Part shown: in pieces, positions 25,093 to 33,407 of the stretch | Layout of the letters: every line of letters begins with the position of its first letter | Numbering within the stretch: the first letter of the stretch is position 1 | Source: Streptomyces sp. SID12488 | GTDB taxonomy: Bacteria; Actinomycetota; Actinomycetes; Streptomycetales; Streptomycetaceae | DNA length: 64,000 nucleotides | Direction of reading: 5' to 3' | NCBI RefSeq assembly: GCF_010548275.1 | Contig: NZ_JAAGLT010000004.1 | Span: 186,001-250,000 of the forward strand | The notes under the pieces: model-generated | What the model was told of the DNA's origin: nothing | Seen by the model: the letters and a program-made list of their open reading frames with translations, nothing else | Database searches by the model: none | Translations under genes and position numbers: made by a program

Positions 25093-26388
25093 GTGACCGT
25101 GGAGAGCACTGCCGCGCGCAAACCGCGACGCAGCGCCGGAAGCAAGACCGGTACCACCCGCACCACCCCCCAGAGCGCCGACGCACCGGTCGCAGACGCA
25201 CCGGCCGCCGACGCGCCTGCCACGGCCGCGAAGCGCGTCACCGCCAAACGCGCCGCCACGAAGAAGGCACCCGTGAAGACGCCCGTGAAGCCGGCCGGGA
25301 CGGGCGCCGATCCGGACCTCGTCCAGCTGCTGACCCCCGAGGGCAGGCGCGTAAAGAACGCCGCCTACGACCCGTACGTCGCCTCCGTCACCTCCGACGA
25401 ACTGCGCGGCCTGTACCGGGACATGGTGCTGACCCGCCGTTTCGACGCCGAGGCCACCGCCCTCCAGCGCCAGGGCGAGCTGGGCCTGTGGGCCTCGCTG
25501 CTCGGCCAGGAGGCCGCCCAGATCGGCTCCGGCCGCGCCACCCGCCCCGACGACTACGTCTTCCCGACCTACCGCGAGCACGGTGTCGCCTGGTGCCGGG
25601 ACGTCGACCCGACGAACCTGCTGGGCATGTTCCGCGGTGTGAACAACGGCGGCTGGGACCCCAACAGCAACAACTTCCACCTCTACACGATCGTCATCGG
25701 CTCGCAGACCCTGCACGCCACCGGCTACGCGATGGGCGTGGCCAAGGACGGCGCCGACTCGGCGGTCATCGCGTACTTCGGGGACGGCGCCTCCAGCCAG
25801 GGCGACGTCGCCGAGTCCTTCACCTTCGCCTCGGTCTACAACGCCCCCGTGGTGTTCTTCTGCCAGAACAACCAGTGGGCCATCTCCGAGCCGACCGAGC
25901 GCCAGACCCGCGTCCCGCTCTACCAGCGCGCGCAGGGCTACGGCTTCCCCGGCGTACGGGTGGACGGCAACGACGTGCTGGCCGTCCTCGCGGTGACGAG
26001 GTGGGCCCTGGAGCGGGCCCGCCGCGGCGAGGGCCCCACGCTGGTCGAGGCGTTCACGTACCGCATGGGTGACCACACCACCTCCGACGACGCGTCCCGC
26101 TACCGCCACGACGACGAGCGGGTGGCCTGGGAGGCGAAGGACCCGATCGCCCGTCTGCGTACGTACCTGGAGGCCTCAAACCACGCGGATGAGGGATTTT
26201 TCGCGGAACTGGAGGCCGAGAGCGAGTCGTTGGGCAGGCGAGTACGCGAAGTGGTCCGTGCCATGCCGGACCCGGACCCCTTCGCGATGTTCGAGCACAC
26301 CTACGCCGACGGGCACGCGCTCGTGGACGAGGAACGGGCCCAGTTCGCCGCCTACCAGGCGTCGTTCGCTGATGTGGAGGGGGCATGA
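25093..26388 (+). CDS. bkdF: Branched-chain 2-oxoacid dehydrogenase E1 alpha subunit (second cluster)
   Basis: A 431-residue E1 alpha subunit. The first ~75 residues are an Ala/Lys/Thr/Pro-rich basic tail (for example AAKRVTAKRAATKKAPVK). The core starts around DPDLVQLLTPEGRRV and shows the ThDP motif FGDGASSQGDVAESFTFASV to VVFFCQNNQWAISEP and the MGDHTTSDDASRY loop. GTG 25093 has GGAGGAG five bases upstream. S. avermitilis BkdF is, from memory, near 406 residues, so the tail here is longer. The operon bkdFGH is linked in S. avermitilis to branched-chain starter units for avermectin. Confidence 0.9.
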   Translation: MTVESTAARKPRRSAGSKTGTTRTTPQSADAPVADAPAADAPATAAKRVTAKRAATKKAPVKTPVKPAGTGADPDLVQLLTPEGRRVKNAAYDPYVASVTSDELRGLYRDMVLTRRFDAEATALQRQGELGLWASLLGQEAAQIGSGRATRPDDYVFPTYREHGVAWCRDVDPTNLLGMFRGVNNGGWDPNSNNFHLYTIVIGSQTLHATGYAMGVAKDGADSAVIAYFGDGASSQGDVAESFTFASVYNAPVVFFCQNNQWAISEPTERQTRVPLYQRAQGYGFPGVRVDGNDVLAVLAVTRWALERARRGEGPTLVEAFTYRMGDHTTSDDASRYRHDDERVAWEAKDPIARLRTYLEASNHADEGFFAELEAESESLGRRVREVVRAMPDPDPFAMFEHTYADGHALVDEERAQFAAYQASFADVEGA

Positions 26389-27416
26389 CCATGGCGGCTG
26401 AGACAGTGGCTTCGAAAGACATGGCTTCGAAAAGCGTGACGTCGAAGAGCATGGCCCTGGCCAAGGCGATCAACGAGTCGTTGCGCAAGGCCCTGGAGTC
26501 GGACCCCAAGGTCCTGATCATGGGTGAGGACGTCGGCAAGCTCGGCGGTGTCTTCCGGGTCACCGACGGTCTGCAGAAGGACTTCGGCGAGGACCGCGTC
26601 ATCGACACCCCGCTCGCCGAGTCGGGCATCGTCGGCACGGCCATCGGCCTCGCCCTGCGCGGCTACCGCCCCGTGGTGGAGATCCAGTTCGACGGCTTCG
26701 TCTTCCCGGCGTACGACCAGATCGTCACCCAGCTCGCGAAGATGCACGCACGCGCGTTGGGCAAGATCAAGCTCCCGATCGTCATCCGCATCCCGTACGG
26801 CGGCGGCATCGGCGCGGTCGAGCACCACTCGGAGTCCCCGGAGGCGCTCTTCGCGCATGTGGCGGGCCTCAAGGTGGTGTCCCCGGCCAACGCGTCGGAC
26901 GCGTACTGGATGATGCAGCAGGCCATCCAGAGCAACGACCCGGTGATCTTCTTCGAGCCGAAGCGGCGCTACTGGGACAAGGCCGAGGTCGATGTCGAGG
27001 CCATCCCGGGCCCGCTGCACAAGGCCGAGGTGGTCCGCGTGGGAACCGACCTCACCCTCGCCGCCTACGGCCCGATGGTGAAGCTGTGCCTGGAGGTCGC
27101 CAACGCTGCTGCCGAGGAGGGCCGGTCCCTGGAGGTCCTCGACCTCCGGTCGGTCTCCCCGCTCGACTTCGACACCGTCCAGGCCTCGGTCGAGAAGACC
27201 CGCCGCCTGGTCGTGGTGCACGAGGCACCGGTGTTCTTCGGCTCGGGCGCGGAGATCGCCGCCCGGATCACGGAGCGCTGTTTCTACCACCTGGAGGCCC
27301 CGGTGCTCAGGGTCGGCGGCTACCACGCCCCGTATCCGCCGGCGCGCCTCGAGGACGAGTACCTACCGAGCCTGGACCGGGTGCTCGACGCTGTCGACCG
27401 CTCGCTGGCGTACTGA
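26385..27416 (+). CDS. bkdG: Branched-chain 2-oxoacid dehydrogenase E1 beta subunit (second cluster)
   Basis: A 343-residue E1 beta subunit. Conserved blocks are IMGEDVGKLGGVFRVTDGLQ, FDGFVFPAYDQIVTQLAKMH, IRIPYGGGIGAVEHHSESPE and VVHEAPVFFGSGAEIAARIT. The first ~20 residues (M, A, S, K, T) are variable, with alternative starts at ATG 26391 and at GTG and ATG codons further in. ATG 26385 overlaps the bkdF stop (ATGA) after GGAGG. It works with BkdF as the decarboxylase heterotetramer. Confidence 0.9.
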   Translation: MTMAAETVASKDMASKSVTSKSMALAKAINESLRKALESDPKVLIMGEDVGKLGGVFRVTDGLQKDFGEDRVIDTPLAESGIVGTAIGLALRGYRPVVEIQFDGFVFPAYDQIVTQLAKMHARALGKIKLPIVIRIPYGGGIGAVEHHSESPEALFAHVAGLKVVSPANASDAYWMMQQAIQSNDPVIFFEPKRRYWDKAEVDVEAIPGPLHKAEVVRVGTDLTLAAYGPMVKLCLEVANAAAEEGRSLEVLDLRSVSPLDFDTVQASVEKTRRLVVVHEAPVFFGSGAEIAARITERCFYHLEAPVLRVGGYHAPYPPARLEDEYLPSLDRVLDAVDRSLAY

Positions 27417-27426
27417 GGAGAGGGAC

Positions 27427-28887
27427 GTGACGACGATGACTGACGCGTCCGTTCGCGAGTTCAAGATGCCCGACGTGGGCGAGGGACTCACCGAGGCCGA
27501 GATCCTCAAGTGGTATGTCAAGCCGGGCGACACGGTCACCGACGGGCAGGTGGTGTGCGAGGTCGAGACCGCCAAGGCGGCCGTCGAACTGCCCATCCCG
27601 TACGACGGTGTCGTGCGCTCGCTCCACTTCCCCGAGGGCACGACGGTCGACGTGGGTATGTCGATCATCGCGGTGGACGTGACCGGCGGGGCCGGGGCCG
27701 CGGTGGAGGCCCAGACCCCCGTTGCCGCCGAGGCTCCCGAGGAGGCGAAGCCGCCGACCCGCCAGCCGGTCCTGGTGGGCTACGGCGTGTCCGTCTCCTC
27801 GACCAAGCGCCGCCCCCGCAAGGGCGCCGAGGTCCCGGCCCAGGAGGTCGCGGCGGCGGTCCAGCAGGAGCTGAACGGCCACAGCGGGCGCCCGGAGGCG
27901 AACGGCCACGGCGGCCACAGCGCCCTCACCGGCCTGTCGGGCCTGCCCGGCCAGGCTGTCCTGGCCCCGGTGGCCGGGCGCCCGCTCGCCAAGCCGCCGG
28001 TGCGCAAGCTCGCCAAGGATCTCGGCGTCGACCTGACGACGGTGATCCCGTCGGGCCCCGACGGCGTCATCACGCGCGAGGACGTGCACGCCGCGGTGGC
28101 CCCGGCCGCCCCCGAGCCGGTGCGCACGACGCCGGTCGCCCCGGCGATCCCGGCGCCGGCCGCCACGTACGACGGCACGCGGGAGACGCGTGTCCCGGTC
28201 AAGGGCGTACGGAAGGCGACCGCGGCGGCGATGATCGGCTCGGCGTTCACGGCGCCGCATGTCACGGAGTTCGTGACGGTGGATGTGACGCGGACGCTGA
28301 AGCTGGTGGAGGAGCTCAAGGGGGCCCCCGACTCGTACGGGTTGGCGGGTCTGCGGGTGAACCCGCTGCTCCTGATCGCCAAGGCCCTGCTGGTCGCGAT
28401 CAAGCGCCATCCGGACATCAACGCGTCCTGGGACGAGGCGAACCAGGAGATCGTGCTCAAGCACTACGTCAACCTGGGCATCGCGGCGGCCACCCCGCGT
28501 GGCCTGATCGTCCCGAACATCAAGGACGCCCACGACAAGACGCTCCCGCAACTGGCGGAGGAGCTCGGTGAGTTGGTGTCCACGGCGCGGGAGGGCCGGA
28601 CCTCGCCGGCGGCCATGCAGGGCGGCACGGTGACGATCACGAACGTCGGCGTCTTCGGTGTCGACACGGGCACGCCGATCCTGCCTCCCGGCGAGGCCGC
28701 GATCCTCGCGGTCGGCTCGATAAAGCTCAAGCCGTGGGTCCACAAGGGCAAGGTAAAGCCCCGCCAGGTGACGACCCTGGCCCTCTCCTTCGACCACCGG
28801 CTGGTGGACGGGGAGCTGGGCTCCAAGGTGCTGGCGGACGTGGCGGCGATCCTGGAACAGCCGAAGAAGCTCATCACCTGGGCATAG
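27427..28887 (+). CDS. bkdH: Branched-chain 2-oxoacid dehydrogenase E2 (second cluster)
   Basis: A 486-residue E2 with one lipoyl domain (~8-85; VETAKAAVELP), an Ala/Pro and Gly/His linker containing HGGHSALTGLSGLPGQ, the subunit-binding domain (VRKLAKDLGVDLTTVIPSG) and the catalytic domain ending with SFDHRLVDGE. Start GTG 27427 or ATG 27436; GAGGAGAGGG precedes both. No E3 gene follows; a strong hairpin at 28900-28944 ends the operon. The BkdC-type repeat insertion is absent here. Confidence 0.9.
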   Translation: MTTMTDASVREFKMPDVGEGLTEAEILKWYVKPGDTVTDGQVVCEVETAKAAVELPIPYDGVVRSLHFPEGTTVDVGMSIIAVDVTGGAGAAVEAQTPVAAEAPEEAKPPTRQPVLVGYGVSVSSTKRRPRKGAEVPAQEVAAAVQQELNGHSGRPEANGHGGHSALTGLSGLPGQAVLAPVAGRPLAKPPVRKLAKDLGVDLTTVIPSGPDGVITREDVHAAVAPAAPEPVRTTPVAPAIPAPAATYDGTRETRVPVKGVRKATAAAMIGSAFTAPHVTEFVTVDVTRTLKLVEELKGAPDSYGLAGLRVNPLLLIAKALLVAIKRHPDINASWDEANQEIVLKHYVNLGIAAATPRGLIVPNIKDAHDKTLPQLAEELGELVSTAREGRTSPAAMQGGTVTITNVGVFGVDTGTPILPPGEAAILAVGSIKLKPWVHKGKVKPRQVTTLALSFDHRLVDGELGSKVLADVAAILEQPKKLITWA

Positions 28888-28899
28888 AAAACGGCCACA

Positions 28900-28944
28900 A
28901 AAATTGGGGGCCTGCCGCGCCGAGCGCGGCAGGCCCCCAATTTT
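28900..28944. terminator. Bidirectional terminator between bkdH and the DD-transpeptidase
   Basis: A perfect 20-bp stem (28900-28919 with 28925-28944) around a five-base loop. The arms start AAAATTGGGGG and end CCCCCAATTTT, giving a U-run on each strand. It separates two convergent genes and fits a two-way intrinsic terminator. Confidence 0.93.
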
Positions 28945-28957
28945 CAGCTACTGGATG

Positions 28958-29869
28958 TCAGCCCAGGCGTGCGAAGCCGTAGTTCATCAGCTTCTTCGCG
29001 TCCGCCGTGCGGTTGGCGACCGAGGTGGAGGCGAGAACCGTGCCGATGACCGTCTTGCCGTTGCGGGTCGCGGCGAAGACCAGGCAGTACTTGGCCTGCG
29101 GGCCCGAGCCGGTCTTGATGCCGATGGTGCCGGCGTAGCCGGACAGCAGCGGCTTGTTGGTGTTCTCCCACGTCATCCAGCGGGTGCCGCCGGACTTGGT
29201 GGTGACCTTCTCCTTGAAGTTCTGCTTCGCCACGACCGCGCGGAAGGCGCCGCTCTTCATGGCGTTGCTGGCGAGCTTCGTCAGGTCCTTCGGCGTCGAG
29301 TAGTTCGCGCCGTTGCCGATGCCGTCGAAGCTGTCGAACTTGGTGTTCGTCATGCCGAGGGTCCGGGCCGTGCTGTTCATCTTGCCGATGAACGACTTCA
29401 CCCGGGCGGCACGCGTCGTACCGGTGCCGAACTTGTCCGCGAGCGCGTAGGCGGCGTCGCAGCCCGACGGCAGCATGAGCCCGTACAGCAGCTGGCGGAC
29501 GGTGACCTTGTCGCCGACGATCAGGCCGGCCGAGGAGGCGGTGTTGGCGACGATGTAGTCGCTGTACGCCTTCTGGATCGTGACCTTGGCGTTGAGGTTC
29601 AGGTTCGCCGATGACAGCACGACCTTCGCCGTCATTATCTTCGTGGTGGAACCGGTGGACAGCTTGGTGTTCTCAGCCTTGCCGTACAGCTTCGTACCGT
29701 TGGCGTTGTTCATCAGATAGCCGCCCTTGGCGACGATCGTCGGAACGGCGGGAGCTGCCTGAGCGGGCGCCGCGGTGAGCGCTCCGGTCGCGAGTACGGT
29801 GCCGGTGGTGACCACCACAGCTACGGCTCTACGAAAGCGGGTGCCCTGGATGCCGGTTATCAACTTCAA
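28958..29869 (-). CDS. Serine DD-transpeptidase/carboxypeptidase of the Streptomyces K15 type
   Basis: A 303-residue penicillin-binding enzyme of the S11 family. The signal peptide ends near ALTAAPAQAAPA. Catalytic motifs are STTK (Ser74, Lys77), SGC (Ser135-Cys137) and KTG (Lys252-Gly254). The middle motif is SxC, where most S11 enzymes have SxN. The spacing Ser74 to Ser135 (61) and Ser74 to Lys252 (178) equals that of Streptomyces K15 (Ser35, Ser96, Lys213). It would cross-link or trim peptidoglycan outside the membrane. It ends at the terminator shared with bkdH. Confidence 0.92.
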   Translation of the reverse strand: MKLITGIQGTRFRRAVAVVVTTGTVLATGALTAAPAQAAPAVPTIVAKGGYLMNNANGTKLYGKAENTKLSTGSTTKIMTAKVVLSSANLNLNAKVTIQKAYSDYIVANTASSAGLIVGDKVTVRQLLYGLMLPSGCDAAYALADKFGTGTTRAARVKSFIGKMNSTARTLGMTNTKFDSFDGIGNGANYSTPKDLTKLASNAMKSGAFRAVVAKQNFKEKVTTKSGGTRWMTWENTNKPLLSGYAGTIGIKTGSGPQAKYCLVFAATRNGKTVIGTVLASTSVANRTADAKKLMNYGFARLG

Positions 29870-30173
29870 TACCCCGATTACGTCTGGATCGTCCGAATGT
29901 CCCTGGAGGGCGGCCGAGTTGGCCCAATAGCCGGAACGCCGCTCTCTTGTGACTCGTAACTAGCACAGTAGGTTGTGCGCGTGCTGAGGCGGGTTCCCCG
30001 ATTTTCCCTTTCCAAGAGACGTCGTACAGATGTGCGTGGTTCCCGCGTCCCTTCCGGAAGTTGAACTGTTGTCCGCGCGCTGAGTCACGCCCCGAACGGG
30101 GATCGGTCCGCGAGGTCGGTCCATATGGCGGACGGCCGCCCTCATGCGTACGTGATGTATCTATGCTGTGGGC
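29870..30173. other. Divergent promoter region, DD-transpeptidase / GntR gene (304 bp)
   Basis: No gene is visible. The GntR gene has no Shine-Dalgarno sequence; TATGCT lies six bases before its ATG, consistent with a leaderless transcript. A GTG at 30168 in the same frame is an alternative start. No operator could be picked out with confidence. Confidence 0.4.
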
Positions 30174-30836
30174 ATGACCAGCCTGGCCGTGCAGCACGTG
30201 AAGCAACCTCCCGCCGCCGAACGCGTCTACGCCCACGTCAAAGAGGGTGTCCTGGACCGCCGTTACGAGGGCGGGACCCTGCTCACCGAAGGCGAACTGG
30301 CCGAGGCCGTCGGGGTGTCCCGCACGCCGGTGCGCGAGGCGCTGCTGCGTCTGGAGGCCGAGGGGCTGATCAAGCTCTACCCGAAGAAGGGCGCGCTCGT
30401 CCTGCCCGTCTCCGCGCAGGAGATCGCGGACGTCGTCGAGACCCGGCAACTGGTCGAGGAGCACACCGTCCGCAAGGCGGTGCCCGCCTCGCCCCGGCTC
30501 CTCGCCCGGCTCACCGAACTGCTCGAACGGCAGCGAGAGCAGGCCGCCGCCGGTGACCTCGCGGGCGCCGCCGTGACCGACCGCTGCTTCCACGCCGAGA
30601 TCGTCCGCAGCGGAGGCAACGAGATCCTCTCCCGGCTGTACGACCAACTGCGCGACCGGCAGCTGAGGATGGGCGTCGCCGTCATGCACGCCCACCCCGA
30701 CCGCATCACCAAGACGCTCGTCGAGCACCAGGAGATCCTCGACGCGCTGCGCTCGGGCGACCCGGAGGCGGCGGTCGCGATCGTGCACCGGCATGTCAGC
30801 TGGTTCTCCAACCTGGCGCGGGGCGAGGTCCGATGA
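30174..30836 (+). CDS. GntR family transcriptional regulator (FadR subfamily, FCD domain)
   Basis: A 220-residue regulator. The winged helix (about residues 15-75) includes LTEGELAEAVGVSRTPVREA and LEAEGLIKLYPKKGALVLPV. The C-terminal FCD effector domain shows VETRQLVEEHTVRKAV, DRCFHAEIVRSGGNEIL and VEHQEILDALRSGDPEAA, with His residues placed for metal-assisted binding of a small acid. The stop overlaps the MFS gene start (ATGA), so it probably controls that transporter and its own operon. The ligand is unknown. Confidence 0.87.
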   Translation: MTSLAVQHVKQPPAAERVYAHVKEGVLDRRYEGGTLLTEGELAEAVGVSRTPVREALLRLEAEGLIKLYPKKGALVLPVSAQEIADVVETRQLVEEHTVRKAVPASPRLLARLTELLERQREQAAAGDLAGAAVTDRCFHAEIVRSGGNEILSRLYDQLRDRQLRMGVAVMHAHPDRITKTLVEHQEILDALRSGDPEAAVAIVHRHVSWFSNLARGEVR

Positions 30837-32164
30837 GCTCCAGGCCCATTGCCGCCACCGGTTCCGGTTCGCTGCCCGGCGATCCTCCCGGCGGTCGCCG
30901 TGCCGTCCTCGTCTGGTCCGTCGGCGTCTCGGTCTACTTCGTCGCCGTCATCTTCCGTACGTCACTGGGGGTGGCGGGGCTCGACGCCGCCGACCGTTTC
31001 CACGTGGGCGCGTCCGCCCTGTCCACCTTCTCGATCCTCCAGCTCCTCGTCTACGCGGGCATGCAGATACCGGTCGGTCTGCTCGTCGACCGGCTCGGCA
31101 CGAAGAAAGTGCTGGCCATCGGCGCGGTGCTGTTCACGGCCGGGCAACTGGGCTTCGCGTTCTCCCCCTCGTACGGCACGGCCCTCGCCTCCCGCGCGCT
31201 GCTCGGCTGCGGTGACGCGATGACGTTCATCAGCGTGCTGCGGCTGGGGTCCCGGTGGTTCCCGGCGCGGCGCGGGCCGATGATCGCCCAGCTCGCGGGG
31301 CTGGCCGGGATGGCGGGCAACCTCGTCTCGACGCTGGTCCTGGCCCGGCTGCTGCACGGCGTCGGGTGGACGGCGGCCTTCGCGGGCAGCGCGGTCGCGG
31401 GCGTGGTCGTGCTCGTGCTGATGCTCGTGTTCCTCAGGGATCACCCGGAGGGGCACGAGCCGGAGCCGTTCCCGCACCAGGGAGCCGCGTATGTGCGCCG
31501 GCAGATCGCCGCCTCGTGGCGTGAGCCCGGGACGCGGCTCGGACTGTGGGTGCACTTCACCACCCAGTTCCCGGCGATGGTTTTCCTGCTGCTGTGGGGC
31601 CTGCCGTTCCTCGTCGAGGCACAGGGGCTGACCCGGGCGACGGCTGGGGAGTTGCTCACCCTGGTCGTGCTGTCGAACATGGTGATCGGTCTGGTGTACG
31701 GCCAGGTCGTCGCCCGGCACCACACTGCGCGGCTGCCGCTGGCGCTGGGCACGGTGGGCGCCACGGCGGTGATGTGGGCGGTGACGCTCGCCTACCCGGC
31801 GGTGGCCGGCGCCGACCACGCCCCGATGTGGCTGCTGGTGCTGCTGTGCACGGTGCTGGGTGCCTGCGGGCCCGCCTCGATGCTCGGGTTCGACTTCGCC
31901 CGGCCCGCGAATCCGCCCGAGCGTCAGGGGACGGCTTCGGGGATCACCAACATGGGCGGGTTCGTCGCCTCGATGACGACGCTGTTCGCGGTCGGTGTGC
32001 TGCTGGACGCGACCGGGGACAACTACGCCGTCGCGTTCTCGTTCGTGTTCCTGTTGCAGGGGGTTGGCGTCAGCCAGATCCTGCGGTTGCGGAAGCGGGC
32101 CGCTCTGCGGGAGTCGGAGCGGTTGGTTGTGAGCAGGGTGTCGACAGTGCACGTTCCGGTGTAG
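30833..32164 (+). CDS. MFS transporter
   Basis: A 443-residue major facilitator protein with about twelve membrane helices. The loop 2-3 motif LLVDRLGTKKVLAIGAVLF and the segment FLRDHPEGHEPEPFPHQGAA between the two halves are seen. FARPANPPERQGTASGITNM lies in the second half and is common to actinobacterial organic-acid or nitrate-family transporters. Translation is coupled to the GntR gene at 30833. The substrate is unknown and is probably the ligand, or a precursor of the ligand, of that regulator. Confidence 0.85.
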   Translation: MSSRPIAATGSGSLPGDPPGGRRAVLVWSVGVSVYFVAVIFRTSLGVAGLDAADRFHVGASALSTFSILQLLVYAGMQIPVGLLVDRLGTKKVLAIGAVLFTAGQLGFAFSPSYGTALASRALLGCGDAMTFISVLRLGSRWFPARRGPMIAQLAGLAGMAGNLVSTLVLARLLHGVGWTAAFAGSAVAGVVVLVLMLVFLRDHPEGHEPEPFPHQGAAYVRRQIAASWREPGTRLGLWVHFTTQFPAMVFLLLWGLPFLVEAQGLTRATAGELLTLVVLSNMVIGLVYGQVVARHHTARLPLALGTVGATAVMWAVTLAYPAVAGADHAPMWLLVLLCTVLGACGPASMLGFDFARPANPPERQGTASGITNMGGFVASMTTLFAVGVLLDATGDNYAVAFSFVFLLQGVGVSQILRLRKRAALRESERLVVSRVSTVHVPV

Positions 32165-32189
32165 GTGCGGGGTGTTGGTGTGGGCGTCT

Positions 32190-32266
32190 CTGGGGGCTGC
32201 CGCCCCCAGGCCCCCGCTGTCGGCCCTGAAGGGGCCTCGTCCTCAAACGCCGGACGGGCTGAAATG
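32190..32266. repeat. Interspersed Streptomyces intergenic repeat, copy A
   Basis: A ~77-bp element starting CTGGGGGCTGC-CGCCCCCAG and ending CGCCGGACGGGCTGAAATG. Copy B at 34265-34339 is almost identical. It lies downstream of the MFS gene. The element has a GGGGGC/GCCCCC hairpin at one end and no open frame or transposase. Confidence 0.8.
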
Positions 32267-32302
32267 GGCTGGGATTGGCCGACCCGGTGCTGAAAAGTGC
32301 TG

Positions 32303-33127
32303 CTACGGCGTCACCGCGAAGTGGCGCAGGATCGCTCCCGTGAGGCCCGGGTCGCCCTCCGTCTTGATGCGGTCGGCGACCGCTTCCGGGGTCACCCGGC
32401 CGCAGGCCAGGCGGAAGTAGGTCTCCCAGTCGAGGGCGAAGCTGGCGGCGGGGCCGAGGGCCGGGGACGTTTCCAGGGTGCCGCGGCCGTTGATGTCGAC
32501 GCGGATCGTGCGCAGGAACTCGACGGGACCGTGCACGTCGAAGACGATCGCCGAGCTGCGCGGCGCCCCCGCGTCCTTGGCGACGACCTTCGGCAGCGCG
32601 CCGAGCAGCATGTCCCGCGCGATGTACGCGCCGGGCGAGTCCAGGTTGCCGGGTCGGCCGACGGCGGTACGCAGGTCCTGTTCGTGCACCCACACGTCGA
32701 ACGCCCGGTTGCGCATGAGGTCCACGAGGGCGGTCTCCCGGCCGTAGAGGCCGCGGATCATCGTCCCCGGTTCCCGTGACTCGTTGCGCAGCTGGCGGTT
32801 GCGGCGGATGACCGTGTACTCCAGCTCGGACGTCATCTCGGGGGACGTGTGGTGCCGCCGTACGTCGACCTGCATCTCCGTGTACCGCTGCTGCTCGTTG
32901 GCGACGTGGTAGAGGTCGCGCGGGAGCGTGTGGATGGGGCGCGGGTCGCCGAGCATCTCGCACTCCATGCCGATGACATGGGAGACCACGTCACGGACCG
33001 ACCAGCCTGGGCACGGCGTCCGGCGGTTCCACTCACCCTCCACGAGCGGTGACACCAGCTCGGATATCGCGTCGATGGAGTGGGTCCAGGCGTCGGCGTA
33101 GGGCTGGAGAGTGGGATGCAGACTCAC
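32303..33127 (-). CDS. Maleylpyruvate isomerase-family (mycothiol-dependent) protein
   Basis: A 274-residue protein with an N-terminal DinB/MDMPI four-helix bundle. The metal-site pattern is represented by CPGWSVRDVVSHVIGMECEM (His near 50) and WVHEQDLRTAVGRP (His near 145). The C-terminal part resembles the MDMPI C domain, a sterol-carrier-like fold. Family members use mycothiol, the actinobacterial thiol, for isomerisation or detoxification. The GTG at 33125-33127 has GAGGGG nine bases upstream. The actual reaction is not known. Confidence 0.82.
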   Translation of the reverse strand: MSLHPTLQPYADAWTHSIDAISELVSPLVEGEWNRRTPCPGWSVRDVVSHVIGMECEMLGDPRPIHTLPRDLYHVANEQQRYTEMQVDVRRHHTSPEMTSELEYTVIRRNRQLRNESREPGTMIRGLYGRETALVDLMRNRAFDVWVHEQDLRTAVGRPGNLDSPGAYIARDMLLGALPKVVAKDAGAPRSSAIVFDVHGPVEFLRTIRVDINGRGTLETSPALGPAASFALDWETYFRLACGRVTPEAVADRIKTEGDPGLTGAILRHFAVTP

Positions 33128-33213
33128 GGAACGGGACCCCTCGGGCGGTCGGTACGCGGGCAGTGGTGACGGCGGATGACGGCGGGTGTCGACGGCGTTG
33201 TCGGCGGTGCTAC

Positions 33214-33254
33214 CAGTGTCGGTGTCGCTATCAGTGTCGGTATCGGTGTCGGTG
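33214..33254. repeat. Short degenerate TGTCGGT repeats
   Basis: AGTGTCGGTGTCGCTATC is followed by AGTGTCGGTATCGGTGTCGG. These give a purine/pyrimidine-biased microsatellite in the gap between the MDMPI-family gene and the nitrilase gene (33128-33407). No gene or promoter is evident in that gap. Confidence 0.5.
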
Positions 33255-33407
33255 GGGCGTTTTCGGTTGGTGTGAAGGTGTGGGCGGGATAGCTGTCAGC
33301 GGGTGTCTTGGAACGTTAAGTTACGCTGCTGTGCGGCACCCCGGCAGTGCTTTCGTGTGACGATCGTAGGCCCGTGTGAACGGCTCGAATGTCAGGACGG
33401 TGGTAGT

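Noticed and set aside
33214..33254. Short repeats as a CRISPR array
   Set aside because: Units are degenerate and lack unique spacers and cas genes.
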